A DNA stretch of 64,000 bases from Xestospongia bergquistia (taxonomy: Eukaryota > Porifera > Demospongiae > Haplosclerida > Petrosiidae), in NCBI GenBank assembly GCA_963965975.1, contig OZ014411.1, forward strand, positions 8,061,501-8,125,500. Direction: 5' to 3'. Under the pieces are notes generated by a model. The model did not search any database. It was not told the DNA's origin and saw nothing but the letters and a program-made list of their open reading frames with translations. How positions within the stretch are numbered: the stretch's first letter is position 1; each line of letters starts with the position of its first letter. Positions 10,960 to 23,160 of this stretch are shown piece after piece. Position numbers and translations under genes: made by a program.

Positions 10960-12660
10960 AAAATTTCCACTTCCATTTCAGAAATATAACATTTGATTCT
11001 CTGTCTCATTGAAGTCAATGAATATTTCAGTATAAGACTCATTTGCAGGTAAATTAGCTGCATTTGGGATTTCAACCTTTCTTTGCTAATGTTCATTTTC
11101 CATGTTTGTCTACAGTGTATTGCACTCCAATATCTGGTTTAAGATAGATGGTTAGTGTCACAATACATTGTTTGCTTCTTGTGTAAACTGAAGTACTCAT
11201 TTCATCTGATTTTCATGAAATTGTATGGATAATTAAATCCTATTTGTGGCATCCGATTTACGAGACTTAATGACTGATTTTTTTTCCTCCATATTCTATT
11301 CCAGTAACAGTTGCAAGGTGGGCACGCTCAATGTTTTTCATTGTATTTATGAATAGATTCTTCAAGTTTCTTGTAAATATATTGATATCCTAGCTCCAAA
11401 TCCACCAACAAGATATATTGTGTCCACTCTAGACTTAAGTTCTTCCAGTGATGCTACAGTACACTGTACAATACCACTAATAGTAGGTTGGAAAAGTTTG
11501 TTTTCAACAAAACTATATTTAATATATAAGGTATCATCCTCATATTCAATACCTTCCATTTGTTCAACATGCCCCTCCATTTCATCTCCATAATACTCAA
11601 CAAAAGTACCTAACTGACTAAATTGACTATTAGTTCATCAGAAGCAGTTGCTATAGTTTTGTATGTGTCTCCAAATTTCATTTCCTCTTCTTCAAACTCA
11701 TTATAAAGGAATTTATTAGGTATATTAAATATATTGCAGCATTAACAACCTTATGACGAATAAACCCATCACATTCCTACAATATCTTCAACCAATTCAG
11801 AGAATGCTTTGTTAACTGTTGTTCCACCCCAGGTATTACCTGTTGGTCTCAGGACGGACAACTTTTGTTAGTAGCTTCATTATAGTCTTGTACTGTGATG
11901 CCTATAACACCACCTCCAATATCTACGACCATATAATATTTAGGAGACTGATAAGCTTTAGTACAATTTTTAGCATGTATATGGCAACAACTTTTGACTC
12001 TAGAGCTAAGATTAATTTCTAAGGATTTATTCTGGTGGCTTGGTGCCAATATAGATGTGAAGTTATGGATCCTTGGTTTATCAGCTGTTGTTTAACATAA
12101 TTAAACTAAAATCCAAACAGAATATATCATATTAGCAACTTCTCTCATCATTCTCTTTATGAGAGGTGTAACCATGGTTTTTATAATAGACAGTCATACT
12201 AACATGTACATGTCCATTATTTGTTTAACTACATGAACTGACAATTCTGTAGTTATTAGTAACCAAACAGAATACATAATATGTATGTTGTTAATACTTC
12301 TGAATTTATTTGTATAAACTATGCAATCTAAGGGACCATGAATTGGTTAAAACAGAGATAATAAATATCATACCATTTATATTATGATATTTATTATCTC
12401 TGGTTAAAACCACACTCTAATTTAATTGAACAAATACAATTGATATGTGTCTGATACTTTAGTGAGCCTCAATTCAAAATCTTCCACTGCACACTTGTTG
12501 GCATCTTTTTTTTTAATGAGATAGCATTTGGTACTCTTTCAAATGTACTGTTATGTTTGAATGTGTTAACTTTGTCATGACCATGAGTTGCGTATGCTAA
12601 AGAGATGGAATTTGTTCCAAAGTCAACAATTTTGATGTTTGTCACTAAACAAAGTTCCTG
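10960..12660 (-). pseudogene. Degenerate HSPA12-like gene (all three exons decayed)
   Basis: Exon 3 relic at about 12095-10960, exon 2 reduced to about 40 bp (12160-12120), and an exon 1 relic at about 12655-12465. The best open stretch (11580-11362) still reads MEGIEYEDDTLYIKY, GIVQCTVASLEELKSRVDT and YLVGGFGA. Frameshifts, stops and small deletions are scattered throughout. It is the paralogue of the pseudogene at 19235-20455: their 3' ends and the spacer separating them from the upstream genes match, so both decayed from one ancestor or were duplicated after decay. A 48-bp palindrome is inserted between its exon 2 and exon 1 relics. Confidence 0.85.
12345..12410. mobile_element. 48-bp perfect palindrome flanked by 9-bp duplication
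   Basis: Arms of 18 bp at 12354-12371 and 12384-12401 are exact reverse complements around a 12-nt loop. The palindrome is flanked on both sides by GGTTAAAAC (12345-12353 and 12402-12410). The related sequence at about 32605-32625 has a single TTGGGTAAACCAC-like site and no palindrome, so this looks like an inserted miniature foldback element. Its class is unknown. Confidence 0.7.
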
Positions 12661-12951
12661 TCTTTCTACCTAGTCCTATGGACAAATTACTATTACATAG
12701 GCTATATTTTTTAAGGTGACTATAATAATATCGTGATATCAACAACAAGGAGCTGAAACTACAGTTGTATACAACGCATGTCCATCATGAATCATTTACA
12801 CTATGAAATTTATTATGTAAAGATAATAATAGTTGAGTATAGAAATATATTAAAATATATAAGTCTCATTACAGATCATGTTAATATAAAAATTTAATAA
12901 TTCAACTATTGTAAACTATGCTGGCAAACAGTCATGTCCACTTTAGTTGTA
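12661..12951. other. Spacer, no gene seen
   Basis: About 290 bp of AT-rich sequence between the decayed exon 1 relic of the preceding pseudogene and the 3' end of the ankyrin gene fragment. Confidence 0.5.
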
Positions 12952-13497
12952 TCAATGTCTAATTAAAATATAAAACCACATGACACCTACTACTAGTGCA
13001 GTAATGACAAGAAGTGTAGCCTTCCTCCTATCATCAATTACTCTATATGTATAGGAAATAATTATATAAAAAGTTAATGTATGCACTTAAAGTGAAATAT
13101 TATTTAGAGAATATATTATGCATCTTTGCTTAAGTATCCATTTCAGTAATGGCATACTTACCTTCAGTATCATCTTCAGCATTATTTTTAACATCATCAG
13201 TATATTCTGTTGACTGTAAATATTTGACACATCCTTCCTGACCACTACATTCAGCATCATCAAGAGGTGTGTTACCTTCCTATTTAAGGGCAACATATTA
13301 TACATTTAAAATTTCAAGCTAATATCTACATGGAGTCATAAAAAACCCCAATAACATGTACTACATATAATACATGTAATTGTATAATTATACCTTACTT
13401 TATCTTTAACATCAGGATCTGCTCCTACTTCTATCAATATATGAGCTACACTTGTATGACCATTTGATGCTGCACAATGTAATGGAGCCTTATTGTT
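12952..13497 (-). pseudogene. 3' fragment of an ankyrin-repeat transmembrane protein gene
   Basis: Three consecutive exons join into 101 in-frame codons: 13497-13399 (99 bp, exactly one 33-residue ankyrin repeat), 13279-13162 (118 bp) and 13040-12952 (89 bp including TGA). Splice sites are canonical (acceptors TAG, TAG, GAG; donors GTAAGG, GTAAGT). Exon 1 reads NNKAPLHCAASNGHTSVAHI and then LIEVGADPDVKDK. The second begins EGNTPLDDAECSGQEGCVKY and ends in an acidic linker. The third is VIDDRRKATLLVITALVVGV plus MWFYILIRH, a single hydrophobic helix at the very C-terminus. The predicted product is a tail-anchored ankyrin protein. No start exon or further ankyrin exon is seen up to 13785, so the gene is 5'-truncated here or its upstream exons lie beyond the inserted repeat. 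The reading frame itself is undamaged. It is absent from the duplicate block at 20.4-21.3 kb. Confidence 0.75.
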
Positions 13498-13784
13498 CTA
13501 TAAAACAAAAATAACAGTTGCTTACAACATCTTACAAATCATAGATCATGCATATAACACACACATCACATATATACAATCTTGAGGTTCAAAGTCCAGG
13601 GTCACTGGTACTAGAAGTGGTTACTGGGAATGGGTGATGTACAACTAGCTATAGGACACTGATGGAAATGTTTAGATGCTTTATAGCACTCTGGGTTTCT
13701 ATCACACATTGTTGAAGGTTTCCATTTGCCAATATGTCTAATATAAATAAGATGCATTGCAATCTTGACAAGAGATTTTATATA

Positions 13785-14490
13785 CAACTTTATAGTGGAA
13801 TAATAGATAATAATTATATATACATACATATATATATAATATATAGTGCAGCAAAAAATCTTGTCTGTCTCTTATAGTTCATTTAGCAATGAATTATAGT
13901 CTTAGGATCACTTAATTACTACTTTTTCAAGGGTGCATGATTTCTTGATTATAAATTAAAAAACCATTACTCTCATGTTGCTACACTTCATAAACCCTAT
14001 ACACAGGTGCATGCTACTATATACTTACTCCCACCTACAGTATGATTGTACCTATATATGTGTGGCTGCACATCAGGTTGAGTTTGATAAGATAGTGTAG
14101 TATTTTTAGTAAGATCTGCAGGAATCAAATCTCTATGTTGTAAGGTTTATTACTTAATAAATGAAAATAAGTGTCTCTGGTAAAAAAGCTATTAAATACA
14201 GTTACAACCCAACTCAACATGTATCCATTGAGTATCATTTTATCCATTCTATTCAATAGGTAGCATTCAAACAACTTTAACAACTTCCCATTAGTTCATT
14301 GTGGCCAATAATTTCAAATGGTTTCCTTAGGTTAAGAAAGATTACATCAATGGAGGATTTGTTGTTAACTAAGTTAAAAATGTCAAAGAGTGAAATTAGA
14401 AACTTATGAGGAGATGATGTGCTATTTAGAAATCAAAATTAACAAATTGAAACCTGAGAGACAGTTTGGTGAGTAAGCTTTCTTACATCA
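13785..14490. repeat. Duplicated repeat block containing a LINE RT relic
   Basis: About 700 bp nearly identical to 21285-21985, with a more diverged copy at about 37855-38165. The right part (about 14200-14400) encodes on the minus strand IDVIFLNLRKPFEIIGHNEL, a non-LTR reverse transcriptase signature with several broken positions. It abuts an HSPA12-like exon 3 relic in both of the first two copies, which marks the duplication unit. Confidence 0.8.
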
Positions 14491-14494
14491 ATTG

Positions 14495-14925
14495 CAGATT
14501 GAATTTTCATCAACACCATATTTAATACATAAGATATTATCATCATATTCAATACCTTCAATTTGTTTGACATGTCTTTCTATTTCTTTATAATACTCAA
14601 GAAAAACTTTTGTAAATGGACTACCAGATTATCAGAAGCCATGTTTGTAGCTTTACACTTGTTACCAAATTTATTTTTCTCTTCTTCAAACTCATTATAA
14701 AGGAATTATTAAGTATAGCAGCATTAACAGCCTTATGACAAATAAAGCCATCAAATTCCTGATCACCAACAATATCTTCAAGCAATTCAGAGAATGCTTT
14801 ATTAACTGTTGTTCCACTTCAGGCATTACCTGTTGCTGTCAGGACAACACTGACTTTATTAATAACTTCATTGTAATCTTGTACTGTGATATCTACAGCA
14901 CCACCTCCAATATGGCAATATCTAT
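14495..14925 (-). pseudogene. HSPA12-like exon 3 fragment
   Basis: Minus-strand middle part of exon 3, from about the LFQP region back to the DIGGG region. Recognisable pieces are EYDDDILCIKYGVDE-like, NEFEEEK and the VNKAFSELLEDIVGDQEFDG stretch. It has frameshifts (a base lost in the LLYNEF region near 14703) and breaks off at about 14915, just inside the phosphate-2 motif. No exon 1 or 2 is attached. It is the counterpart of the fragment at 21985 in the duplicate block. Confidence 0.8.
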
Positions 14926-15521
14926 ATCAAAAGTACATCTATGGAGAACTTAGGCATGCATGTGTGCCACAAACTAAAGTATATCCTCTAATTTTACTTT
15001 CTACTGATACCCATGAACATAATTACTTCATTTTCCAGGAGTCTCACAGGAAGTGATAAGCATTGTTTTTAATAATATATCTAAGTCACAGAATGAAAAC
15101 AGCTAACTACCATCATATTATTGTTATGTCAAAAATTTGACCAGTAAAAATAATTAGTTTTCTTGAAAACCTACCAATCCATATTTGGATTTTACTTCAC
15201 ACTGTATTGTTAAATCTGACAACATTTAGGATGAATGTACTTGTATAATTATAGGTGTGAAGTAATGTACATATTACTGCACCAGTATATGAATAGTTTC
15301 TATGACATTGTTCACATTTTGATATTTATTTCTCTTGCAGTGTGTGTAATGTAAAAGTTGAAGCTGATTTTGTTGGGCAAGTGTATGTACACTTCATCAG
15401 TTTCTCAGTTTATGTAATAAAATAGTTATTACTACAAATTCTCTTAGAATTGATGATTATAACAACATTATTATTATAATTTATAAGTCACATATAAAAA
15501 TTAATTGAACATAGTGAGTCA
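14926..15521. other. Spacer with 3' flank of the next gene
   Basis: No gene. From about 15180 onward the sequence is the shared 3' flank found also near 7000-7260 and 23000-23790. At 14926-14975 a short piece resembles the LINE-derived sequence at about 6900-6950. Confidence 0.5.
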
Positions 15522-18500
15522 TTAAATTTCTTGATTAGTGAGTAAGTCACAAACAGTTTTCACTTCTTCATTAGTTATACGATATTTTGCTTTAGCTTGA
15601 ATTTCAGTACCACTGAAGTCCATATAAACATCAATTAAACGTTCATTTCTTGGTTTGTTGTCAGGATTTGGCACATCTATGTCTAGCTGTCCAATCTTTC
15701 GTACTGTTGATTTTCCATTTTTGTCCTTTACATACTGGACTCCAGCTTGGGAACATGAATATATAGATATTGACTGTTTGTCTCTACATTTACTACCAGG
15801 AAGAAAAGATCTTGTGTAAATTTCATTGGCTATAGCAAATTCTCCTTTTTGAAGAAAGACACATAATACATGTCTACATTTGTATATTTGTTGTTCAGCA
15901 TCATAAAAGCGATGATGTATGTCATGTTTGTGTTCATCAAACTTTTGCCGAATTTCTATTCCATACGTAGCATCTGATTTGCGAGAGTGAATGATTTCTG
16001 GATTCCTACGCCACATTATGGCTCCAGTAGCAATTGCAAGATGAGACTGTTCAGGACAAATAATATTACGGTAAATTCTTCTATTGTATTTACGAATAGA
16101 TTCTTCAAGTTTTTTGTAAATATATTGACATCCTCCAAATCCACCAACAAGATAAATTGTGTCCACTCTAGACTTCAGTTCTTCAAGTGATGCTATAGTA
16201 CACTGTACGATACCATCAATAGTAGGTTGGAAAAGTTTTGTTTCAACAACACCATATGTAATATATAAGGTATCATCCTCATACTCAATACCTTCCATTT
16301 GTTCCACACGACTTTCTATTTTATCTCCATAATGCTCAACAAACGAATTCGGTAAATTGACCTTCAGTTCATCGGAAGCATTTGCCGTAGCTTTATATGT
16401 GGTACCAAATTTCTTTTTCTCTTCTTCAAACTCATTATAAAGTAGTTTATTAAGTATAGCAGCATTAGTAGCCTTATGACGAATAAACCCTGCAAATTCC
16501 CGGTCACCAACAATATCTTCAAGCAATTCATGGAATGCTTTGTTAACTGTTGTGCCACCCCAGGTATTACCTGTTGGTGTAAGTACTACACTGACTTTAT
16601 CAGCTGTCTCATCTTGTACTGTGATATCTACAGTACCACCTCCAATATCAATGACCATATAACGTTTAGGTGGAGATACTGATGCAACAGTCTTAGTGTA
16701 GTTTTGAGCATATATAGCAGCTACTTCAGGCTCTAATGCTAAAGTTAACTTTTCTGGATTATCTTCAGGTGGTCTTGGTAGTCCTCTACCAACACGAGTG
16801 AAGCTAGTGATGCCTGGTTTATCAGATGTTAAACCTGCCTGTAAATAAATGAAACAATGAAACAATACTAACAAGAAAACGAAACAGAATATACCATGTA
16901 AGCAGCTTCTCTCATCATTCTCTTTGCTCTAGCTTTCCAAATAGCTGGTACAGTAATCACCCAGTCAAAGTGTGTAGATTTCATCTGACGTGCTCCATCA
17001 CTCAGACGTGCTAGCAATAAGTCTTTAAGATGTTTGAGTATAAAGGCAATTACTTCAACTAGAAAGTAATCATTACCACCAAATGACTTGATAGTTGTGG
17101 TACGATCTACAGACTTAAGAAGAGTTGCTGAAGAGAATATAAATATTGAATGTACATTTAATATTGATGGTATTGCACTCAGCTAAAAACTTATACATTC
17201 AATTTAATTGTGAAATGTGGTTGTAATCATAACTACAAATGCATTATAACAATATAAACCTCATACAATTTAATTAATTAAATTATAATAAATCATTGTT
17301 TGGATTTAGTTCTATTCCAATAAAGTGAATGTTTTGTAAAGTTAAAATTGTCTCTAATGCTCTTTTACAACTTGGTATTTTGTTTTATAGAATAGTATGT
17401 GACCTGATTAGCAATTAGGACCATTTCTGTCAAAGTCATTAGAAAAAAACACTTGCATTTAAGCAATTCATTTTAAAAAGGATTTTTTTCTTAATTTTGC
17501 ATTCAAGTTATCTAATAATAGTTTAAAATTATGATATATAATTTAGTAAACATTCAGTGAAAAATGCATAGTTGTGTATATATAGCAACTGAATGTAAGC
17601 AAAACTGTTTTTGAGAAGTGACTTGCTGATCTGGACCTGTTCAAATGGGCTTCTGTACTTTGCATCCAAGCAGTCCAGAAATATAAGTAAATATATATCT
17701 GTAACTTGACATCTTCATATGTAATTATTCTAAAAGCTTATTTGTTATGTTCATTTATATGAGTAACAGTGAGAGCCAATCATTACTAGCAGTTATAATA
17801 TTATGATGAGAACAATGTAACACTGTCATGTTTGCCTACTCCCACATTGTATGAGTGAGTTGAATAAAGTCATATATATTGTTATATGGTCCATATTATA
17901 TTTCCATTAGCAATATAAGCCTCATACATTTTATTACGTACTGCATCAATGAGGGTGTGTACAAATTATTATGGTTGTTTTATCATAACTTAAGAGATTC
18001 ACTATAATATATTTATATATATTTGTATACTACATAGTCCATAATGATTATAGTTTAATATTTTACTGCCAAGCATGCATGCTTTGCTATGAAAGCTAAA
18101 TTGGACAGTCTAAACCTCTAGCCACATACTTAAACATGTAATATTTGTTGAAGGGATAGGAAACAGTATTAAAATATGCTGATCTGGGACTGGGTTTCCA
18201 TACTTTGTGTCCAAGCAGTCCAGAAAACAACAACAATATGTCATTTTAGGTCATGTAAAATAAAAGGAATGAATTAGTGCAAGCCCAAAACTTGCTTGAT
18301 ATGATACTATATCACTAATATAAAAGGCTTGACTAACTCTAAATTAGTGGCATAAATTTAATTGGTATATACTAACCTCATCTCTCTCTAGAAGCATCTT
18401 GATTCTTTCAAAGTAAATGTAGCTTGGTAATTGACGAGGACGTACTTTACAGTAGGTGTCTTGAGCCTTAAATCCAAAATCTTCCACTACACACTTGTTA

Positions 18501-18727
18501 CCATCTACCTTCTTTAATAAGATAGCATTTGGTACTCTTTCAAATGTACTGTTGAGTTTAAAGGTGTTCACTTTATCATCACCACGAGTTGTATAGGCCA
18601 AAGAAACAAATGTTGTCCCAAAATCAATCGCAGCAACAGTCTGCTGCGCATGTGGTAACCAACTCACATCTGCTTCTGTTTTTTTCTGTTTTAAGGCTCT
18701 GCTAAGAGGCTCTGCTGCTGATGCCAT
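15522..18727 (-). CDS. HSPA12-like Hsp70-family ATPase, intact, 3 exons
   Basis: Codes for 628 residues: exon 1 18727-18377 (117 codons), exon 2 17113-16895 (73), exon 3 16838-15522 (438 plus stop). Introns are 1263 and 56 bp, both phase 0. The start is the ATG giving MASAAEPLSRALKQK. Residues 35-39 are DFGTT, about 104-117 YFERIKMLLERDE, 168-190 the WVITVPAIWKARAK block, 254-261 DIGGGTVD, and 421-426 VGGFGG inside DTIYLVGGFGGCQYIYKK. Then come an IATGAIMWRRNPEIIHSRKS stretch and the tail MDFSGTEIQAKAKYRITNEE. These are HSPA12-branch hallmarks; human HSPA12 proteins are about 675-690 residues, so this is near full length. It is the twin of the gene at 7264-10449, with matching intron 1 and 5' flank. 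It lacks the twin's KKV deletion and proline change and is the better candidate for function. Client and regulation are not visible. Confidence 0.92.
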
Positions 18728-19234
18728 ATTGTTGGGCGTGAGCAAAGGCGTAGACACATTCCTACTCAAGAGGGAGGGTCTTGCTAAACGAGACTGTCCT
18801 CTTTAACATTTCTGTTTTGGAATTATAGTAAGACTTAATTCAATATTAATAGTAAATTCTAAATAAGAAAACAGAATTTGCTACATTTAGTTAATGAATG
18901 CAACATTTGTAAAATGACGACTTGTGTATGTTCATTGAAAGTATAAGACTGCTAATTATAATTAAATTAAACACTGTAAAATTGATTAGTTGATTTTACC
19001 AATATATGGTTTTACATGTTGCATGTAGCAAACTGTTTGCAAAATGTTAGAAATAATTATGATTTTTTAAAGAAAGAAAAACATTTTCATGTGATGAACA
19101 ATGATTTCCCATAGGACAATAGTTATGTCTCTTTCTTAATTTCAGTTTGTATCATGGAACTTGTATAACTATGTATTGGTTAAATTAACTAATGAGTTTT
19201 TACAATGAATCTTTATCAATTTTATTAAACTTGA

Positions 19235-20455
19235 TTACAAACAAAGTTTCCACTTCCATTTCAGAAATAAACATTGAATCTCTGTCTCGTTGAAGTCAAT
19301 GAATATTTCAGTATAAGACTCATTTGCAGGTAAATTAGCTGCATTTGGGATATCAACCTTTATTTTGCTAATGTTCATTTTCCATGTTTGTCTACAGTGT
19401 ATTGCACTCCAATATCTGGTTTAAAATAGATGTTTAGTGTCACATTACTACAACATTGTTTGCTTCTTGTGTAAACAGAAGTACTCATTTCATCTGGTTT
19501 TCATGAAGTTGTATGTATAATTAAATCCTATTTGTGGCATCTGATTTATGAGACTTAATAACTGATGTTTTTTTCCTCCATATTCTATTCCAGTAACAGT
19601 TGCAAGGTGAGCATGCTCATTGTTGCAGTAAATGTTTTTCATTGCATTTATGAATAGATTCTTCAAGTTTCTTGTAAATATATTGACATCCTCCAAATCC
19701 AACAAGATACATTGTGCCCACTCTAGACTTCAGTTCTTCCAGTGATGCTACAGTACATTGTACAATACCATCAATAGTAGGTTGGAAAAGTTTTGTTTCA
19801 ACAACACCATATTTAATATATAAGGTATCATCCTCATATTCAATACCTTAAATTTGTTCGATACATCTTTCTATTTTATCTCCATAATACTCAACAAAAG
19901 GACTGGGTAAATTGACTGTCAGCTCATCAGAAGCAATTGCTCTAGCTTTGTATGTGTTACCAAATTTCTTTTTCTCTTTTTCAAACTCATTATAAAGGAA
20001 TTTATTAAGTATAGCAACATTAACAGCCTTATGACGAATAAACCCATCAAATTCACAATCACCAACAATATCTTCAAGCAATTCAGAGAATGCTTTGTTA
20101 ACTGTTGTTCCACCCCATGCATTACCTGTTGGTGTCAGGACAACACTGACTTTATTAGCAGCTTCATTGTAATCTTGTACTGTATATCTACAGTACCACC
20201 TCCAATGTCTATAACCATGTAATGTTTAGGTGGAGATACTGACACACATTCTTAGTGTAGTTTTGAGCATATAAAGCAGCTACTTCAGGTTCTAATGCTA
20301 AAGTTAACTTTTCAGGATTGTCTTCAGGTGGCTTTGGTAGTCCTTGTCCAACGGGAGTGAATCTAGTGAGACCTTCTTTGTCAGATGTCAGACCAGCCTA
20401 AACAATGAAACAAGTATAATGGTATCTCTACTTAAAAGGAAATACCATGTAAGCC
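19235..20455 (-). pseudogene. HSPA12-like pseudogene (exon 3, trace of exon 2)
   Basis: Exon 3 relic from about 20400 down to 19235. The first half is well preserved: open stretch 20081-19848 with LLYNEF-like and SDELTVNLPSPFVEYYGDK. A stop replaces the Met of MEGIEY near 19850, the adenosine motif is damaged, and the C-terminal third is heavily decayed. Exon 2 is represented only by its last bases near 20445-20454, where sequence switches abruptly to an unrelated repeat. No exon 1 is attached. Paralogue of the relic at 10960-12660. Confidence 0.87.
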
Positions 20456-21284
20456 TTTATTCATGATTACTAATAGCGTTATATTTTTTTCGAGGATAAT
20501 ATTTTTGCGATAGTGAACCCCTCCCATAGATAACCAACTTCTCGGTTAAAAGTTCGCGAAACAAGCTTAATTCGTTAAACTTTTACTTCAAAATGTTTGC
20601 ACATATATATTTGTAGTACATACTTATTATACACAGCAATTAGTACTAGTATTCATATTGGGTGGTATTGGGCTATCGATGCAGCACAAAATGTTGGGTT
20701 GATAATGTATATAAAAAGCAAAAAATGAATTAACTATAAAATAATTTACTAATATATACATGAAAAAAAATATCAAACTATAACAAATAGAACATCATTT
20801 ATAATGTTTGTATGCTACATTATTATAACAGTTATTTCCTACTTACTGTAAAATATCAACACATTCATGAGAGCCATGGTAAATATCATTAGAGGGTGTC
20901 TTATACAATAACACAGGGAAATGATGGTATGTATAAATTCATAACAAAATAAATTTATTAAATTATGACAGATGAATTTGAACTGCAATATTATAAATCA
21001 TTAGTTCATAACAAAAATAATACAAAAATATATACTTTTATATTAATATTATATTATTAAGATATTTTAGATACAAAAGTATTATGTACGTTTTGTTTTT
21101 ATTCAAAGCTTCATATAGATACATGCCACTTTGAGATCATATACAAATGTAGTTGGTACAAGTATTGGTGTTAGTTACACCTAAATAGAGATAGTGAATT
21201 TTATTAAATACTATATATGTAATGTATATATTTTGCAATGTATAAATTTTCACTTTATTATATTATTCCAATAATTATCAAATT
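20456..21284. other. Repeat and AT-rich spacer
   Basis: 20456-20640 resembles 37530-37700: a GAGGATAAT...CCCATAGA.AACC.ACTTCT.GGTTAAAAGTT series, probably a dispersed repeat. The breakpoint of the neighbouring pseudogene coincides with its edge. 20640-21284 is very AT-rich with nothing recognised. Confidence 0.5.
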
Positions 21285-21985
21285 ACTTTATAGTGGAATA
21301 ATAGATAATAATTATATATACATACATATATATATAATATATAGTGCAGCAAAAAATCTTGTCTGTCTCTTATAGTTCATTTAGCAATGAATTATAGTCT
21401 CAGGATCACTTAATTACTACTTTTTCAAGGGTGCATGATTTCTTGATTATAAATTAAAAAACCATTACTCTCATGTTGCTACACTTCATAAACCCTATAC
21501 ACAGGTGCATGCTACTATATACTTACTCCCACCTACAGTATGATTGTACCTATATATGTGTGGCTGCACATCAGGTTGAGTTTGATAAGATAGTGTAGTA
21601 TTTTTAGTAAGATCTGCAGGAATCAAATCTCTATGTTGTAAGGTTTATTACTTAATAAATGAAAATAAGTGTCTCTGGTAAAAAAGCTATTAAATACAGT
21701 TACAACTTGACTCAACATGTATCCATTGAGTATCATTTTATCCATTCTATTCAATAGGTAGCAGTCATACAACTTTAACAACTTCCCATTAGTTCATTGT
21801 GGCCTGTATTATCAAATAAGGTCAAGAAAGATTACATCAACGGAGGATTTGTTGTTAACTAAGTTAAAAATGTCAAAGAGTGAAATTAGAAACTTATGAG
21901 GACATGATGTGCTATTTAAAATCAAAATTAACAAATTGAAACTTGAGAGACAGTTTGGTGAGTAAGCTTTCTTACATCAATTGTA
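21285..21985. repeat. Duplicated repeat block, second copy
   Basis: Nearly identical to 13785-14490, starting at TTTATAGTGGAATAATAGAT. It includes the degraded non-LTR reverse transcriptase relic on the minus strand (about 21700-21870), which here carries an extra deletion in the DLRK/FD region. Confidence 0.8.
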
Positions 21986-22858
21986 GGTTGGAAAAGTTTC
22001 GTTTCAACAACATTATATTTAATATAAAGGTATCATCATCATATTCAATACCTTCCATTTGTTTGACATATCTTTATATTTTATCTCAATTTAATGCTCA
22101 ACAAAAGATTTTGGTAAATTGACCTTCAGCTCATCAGAAGCAGTTGCCATGGCTTTATACGTGCTACCAAATTTCTTTTTCTCTTCATTATAAAGTAATT
22201 TATTATGTATAGCAGCATTAATAGCCTTATGATGAATAAACCTATCAAATTCCTGGTCACCAACAATATCTTCAAGCAATTCAGAGAATGCTTTGTTAAC
22301 TGTTGTTCCATCGAGGGGTTACCTTTTGGTGACAACACTGACTTTATTAGTAACATCATTGTAATCTTGTACTGTGATATCTACAGTACCACCTCCACGA
22401 CCATATAATGTTTAAGTGGAGATACTGACACAACAGTCTTAGTGCAGTTTTGAGCATATATAGCAGCTACTTCAGGTTCTTACGCTAAAGTTAATTTTTC
22501 AGGATTGTCTTCAGGTGGTTCTTGTAGCTCTCATCCAACAGGAGTGAAGCTAGTAAGACCTTCCTTGTCAGACGTCAGACAAGCCTAAATAATGAAAAAA
22601 GTATATAATTATATCTCTACTTTTAAGGAAATACCATGTAAGCAGCTTCTCTCATCATTCTCTTTGCTCTATAACTTTCCAAATAGCTGGTACAGTAATG
22701 ACCCAGTCAAAGTGTGTAGATTTCATGTGATGTACACCATCACTCAGACATACCAGCAACAAATCTTTAAGATGTTTGAATATAAAGGCAATTACTTCAA
22801 CTAGAAAGTAATCATTGCCACCAAATGACTTGATAGTGGTCATATGAGCTACAGGCTT
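21985..22858 (-). pseudogene. HSPA12-like pseudogene (exon 2 and 5' half of exon 3)
   Basis: Exon 2 at about 22858-22636 and exon 3 at about 22588-21985. Exon 2 still reads TTIKSFGGNDYFLVEVIAF and DWVITVPAIWK, then a 2-bp insertion (CTCTATAACTTTCC for CTCTAGCTTTCC) breaks the frame. Exon 3 has deletions around the WGGT region and in the NEFEEEK stretch, and stops at about LFQPTI where the duplicated repeat begins. No exon 1 is seen. It is the longer counterpart of the fragment at 14495-14925. Confidence 0.85.
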
Positions 22859-23160
22859 TACAAAAGGGAACTTTTAAAATGTGTGTTCCATTAACATCAG
22901 CAATAACTACATGTCAGTCTCTGTATTATGACACATTTATAATTACCAACAGACATAAGGCATTATTAACTATAAGAATTTTATCTTGAGTTAATTACAT
23001 ATCACTGTACTAGTATATCAATAGTTTCATTGGTCCACATATTGATATTTATTTCTCTTGCAGTGTGTGTTGTGTAATAGTTGAAATCTGATTTGTATTA
23101 AGCAAGTATATGTACATGTACTTTATCAATTTGTCGGTTATGTATAAGAGATCTACATGT
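22859..23160. other. Spacer: intron 1 start of a lost copy plus shared 3' flank
   Basis: 22859-23000 resembles the short intron 1 of the genes at 3611 and 29888 (TTTACAAAA...TTATCTTG.GTTAATTACAT). From about 23000 it resembles the 3' flank of the 7264 and 15522 genes. The switch marks another recombination or deletion join. Confidence 0.5.
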
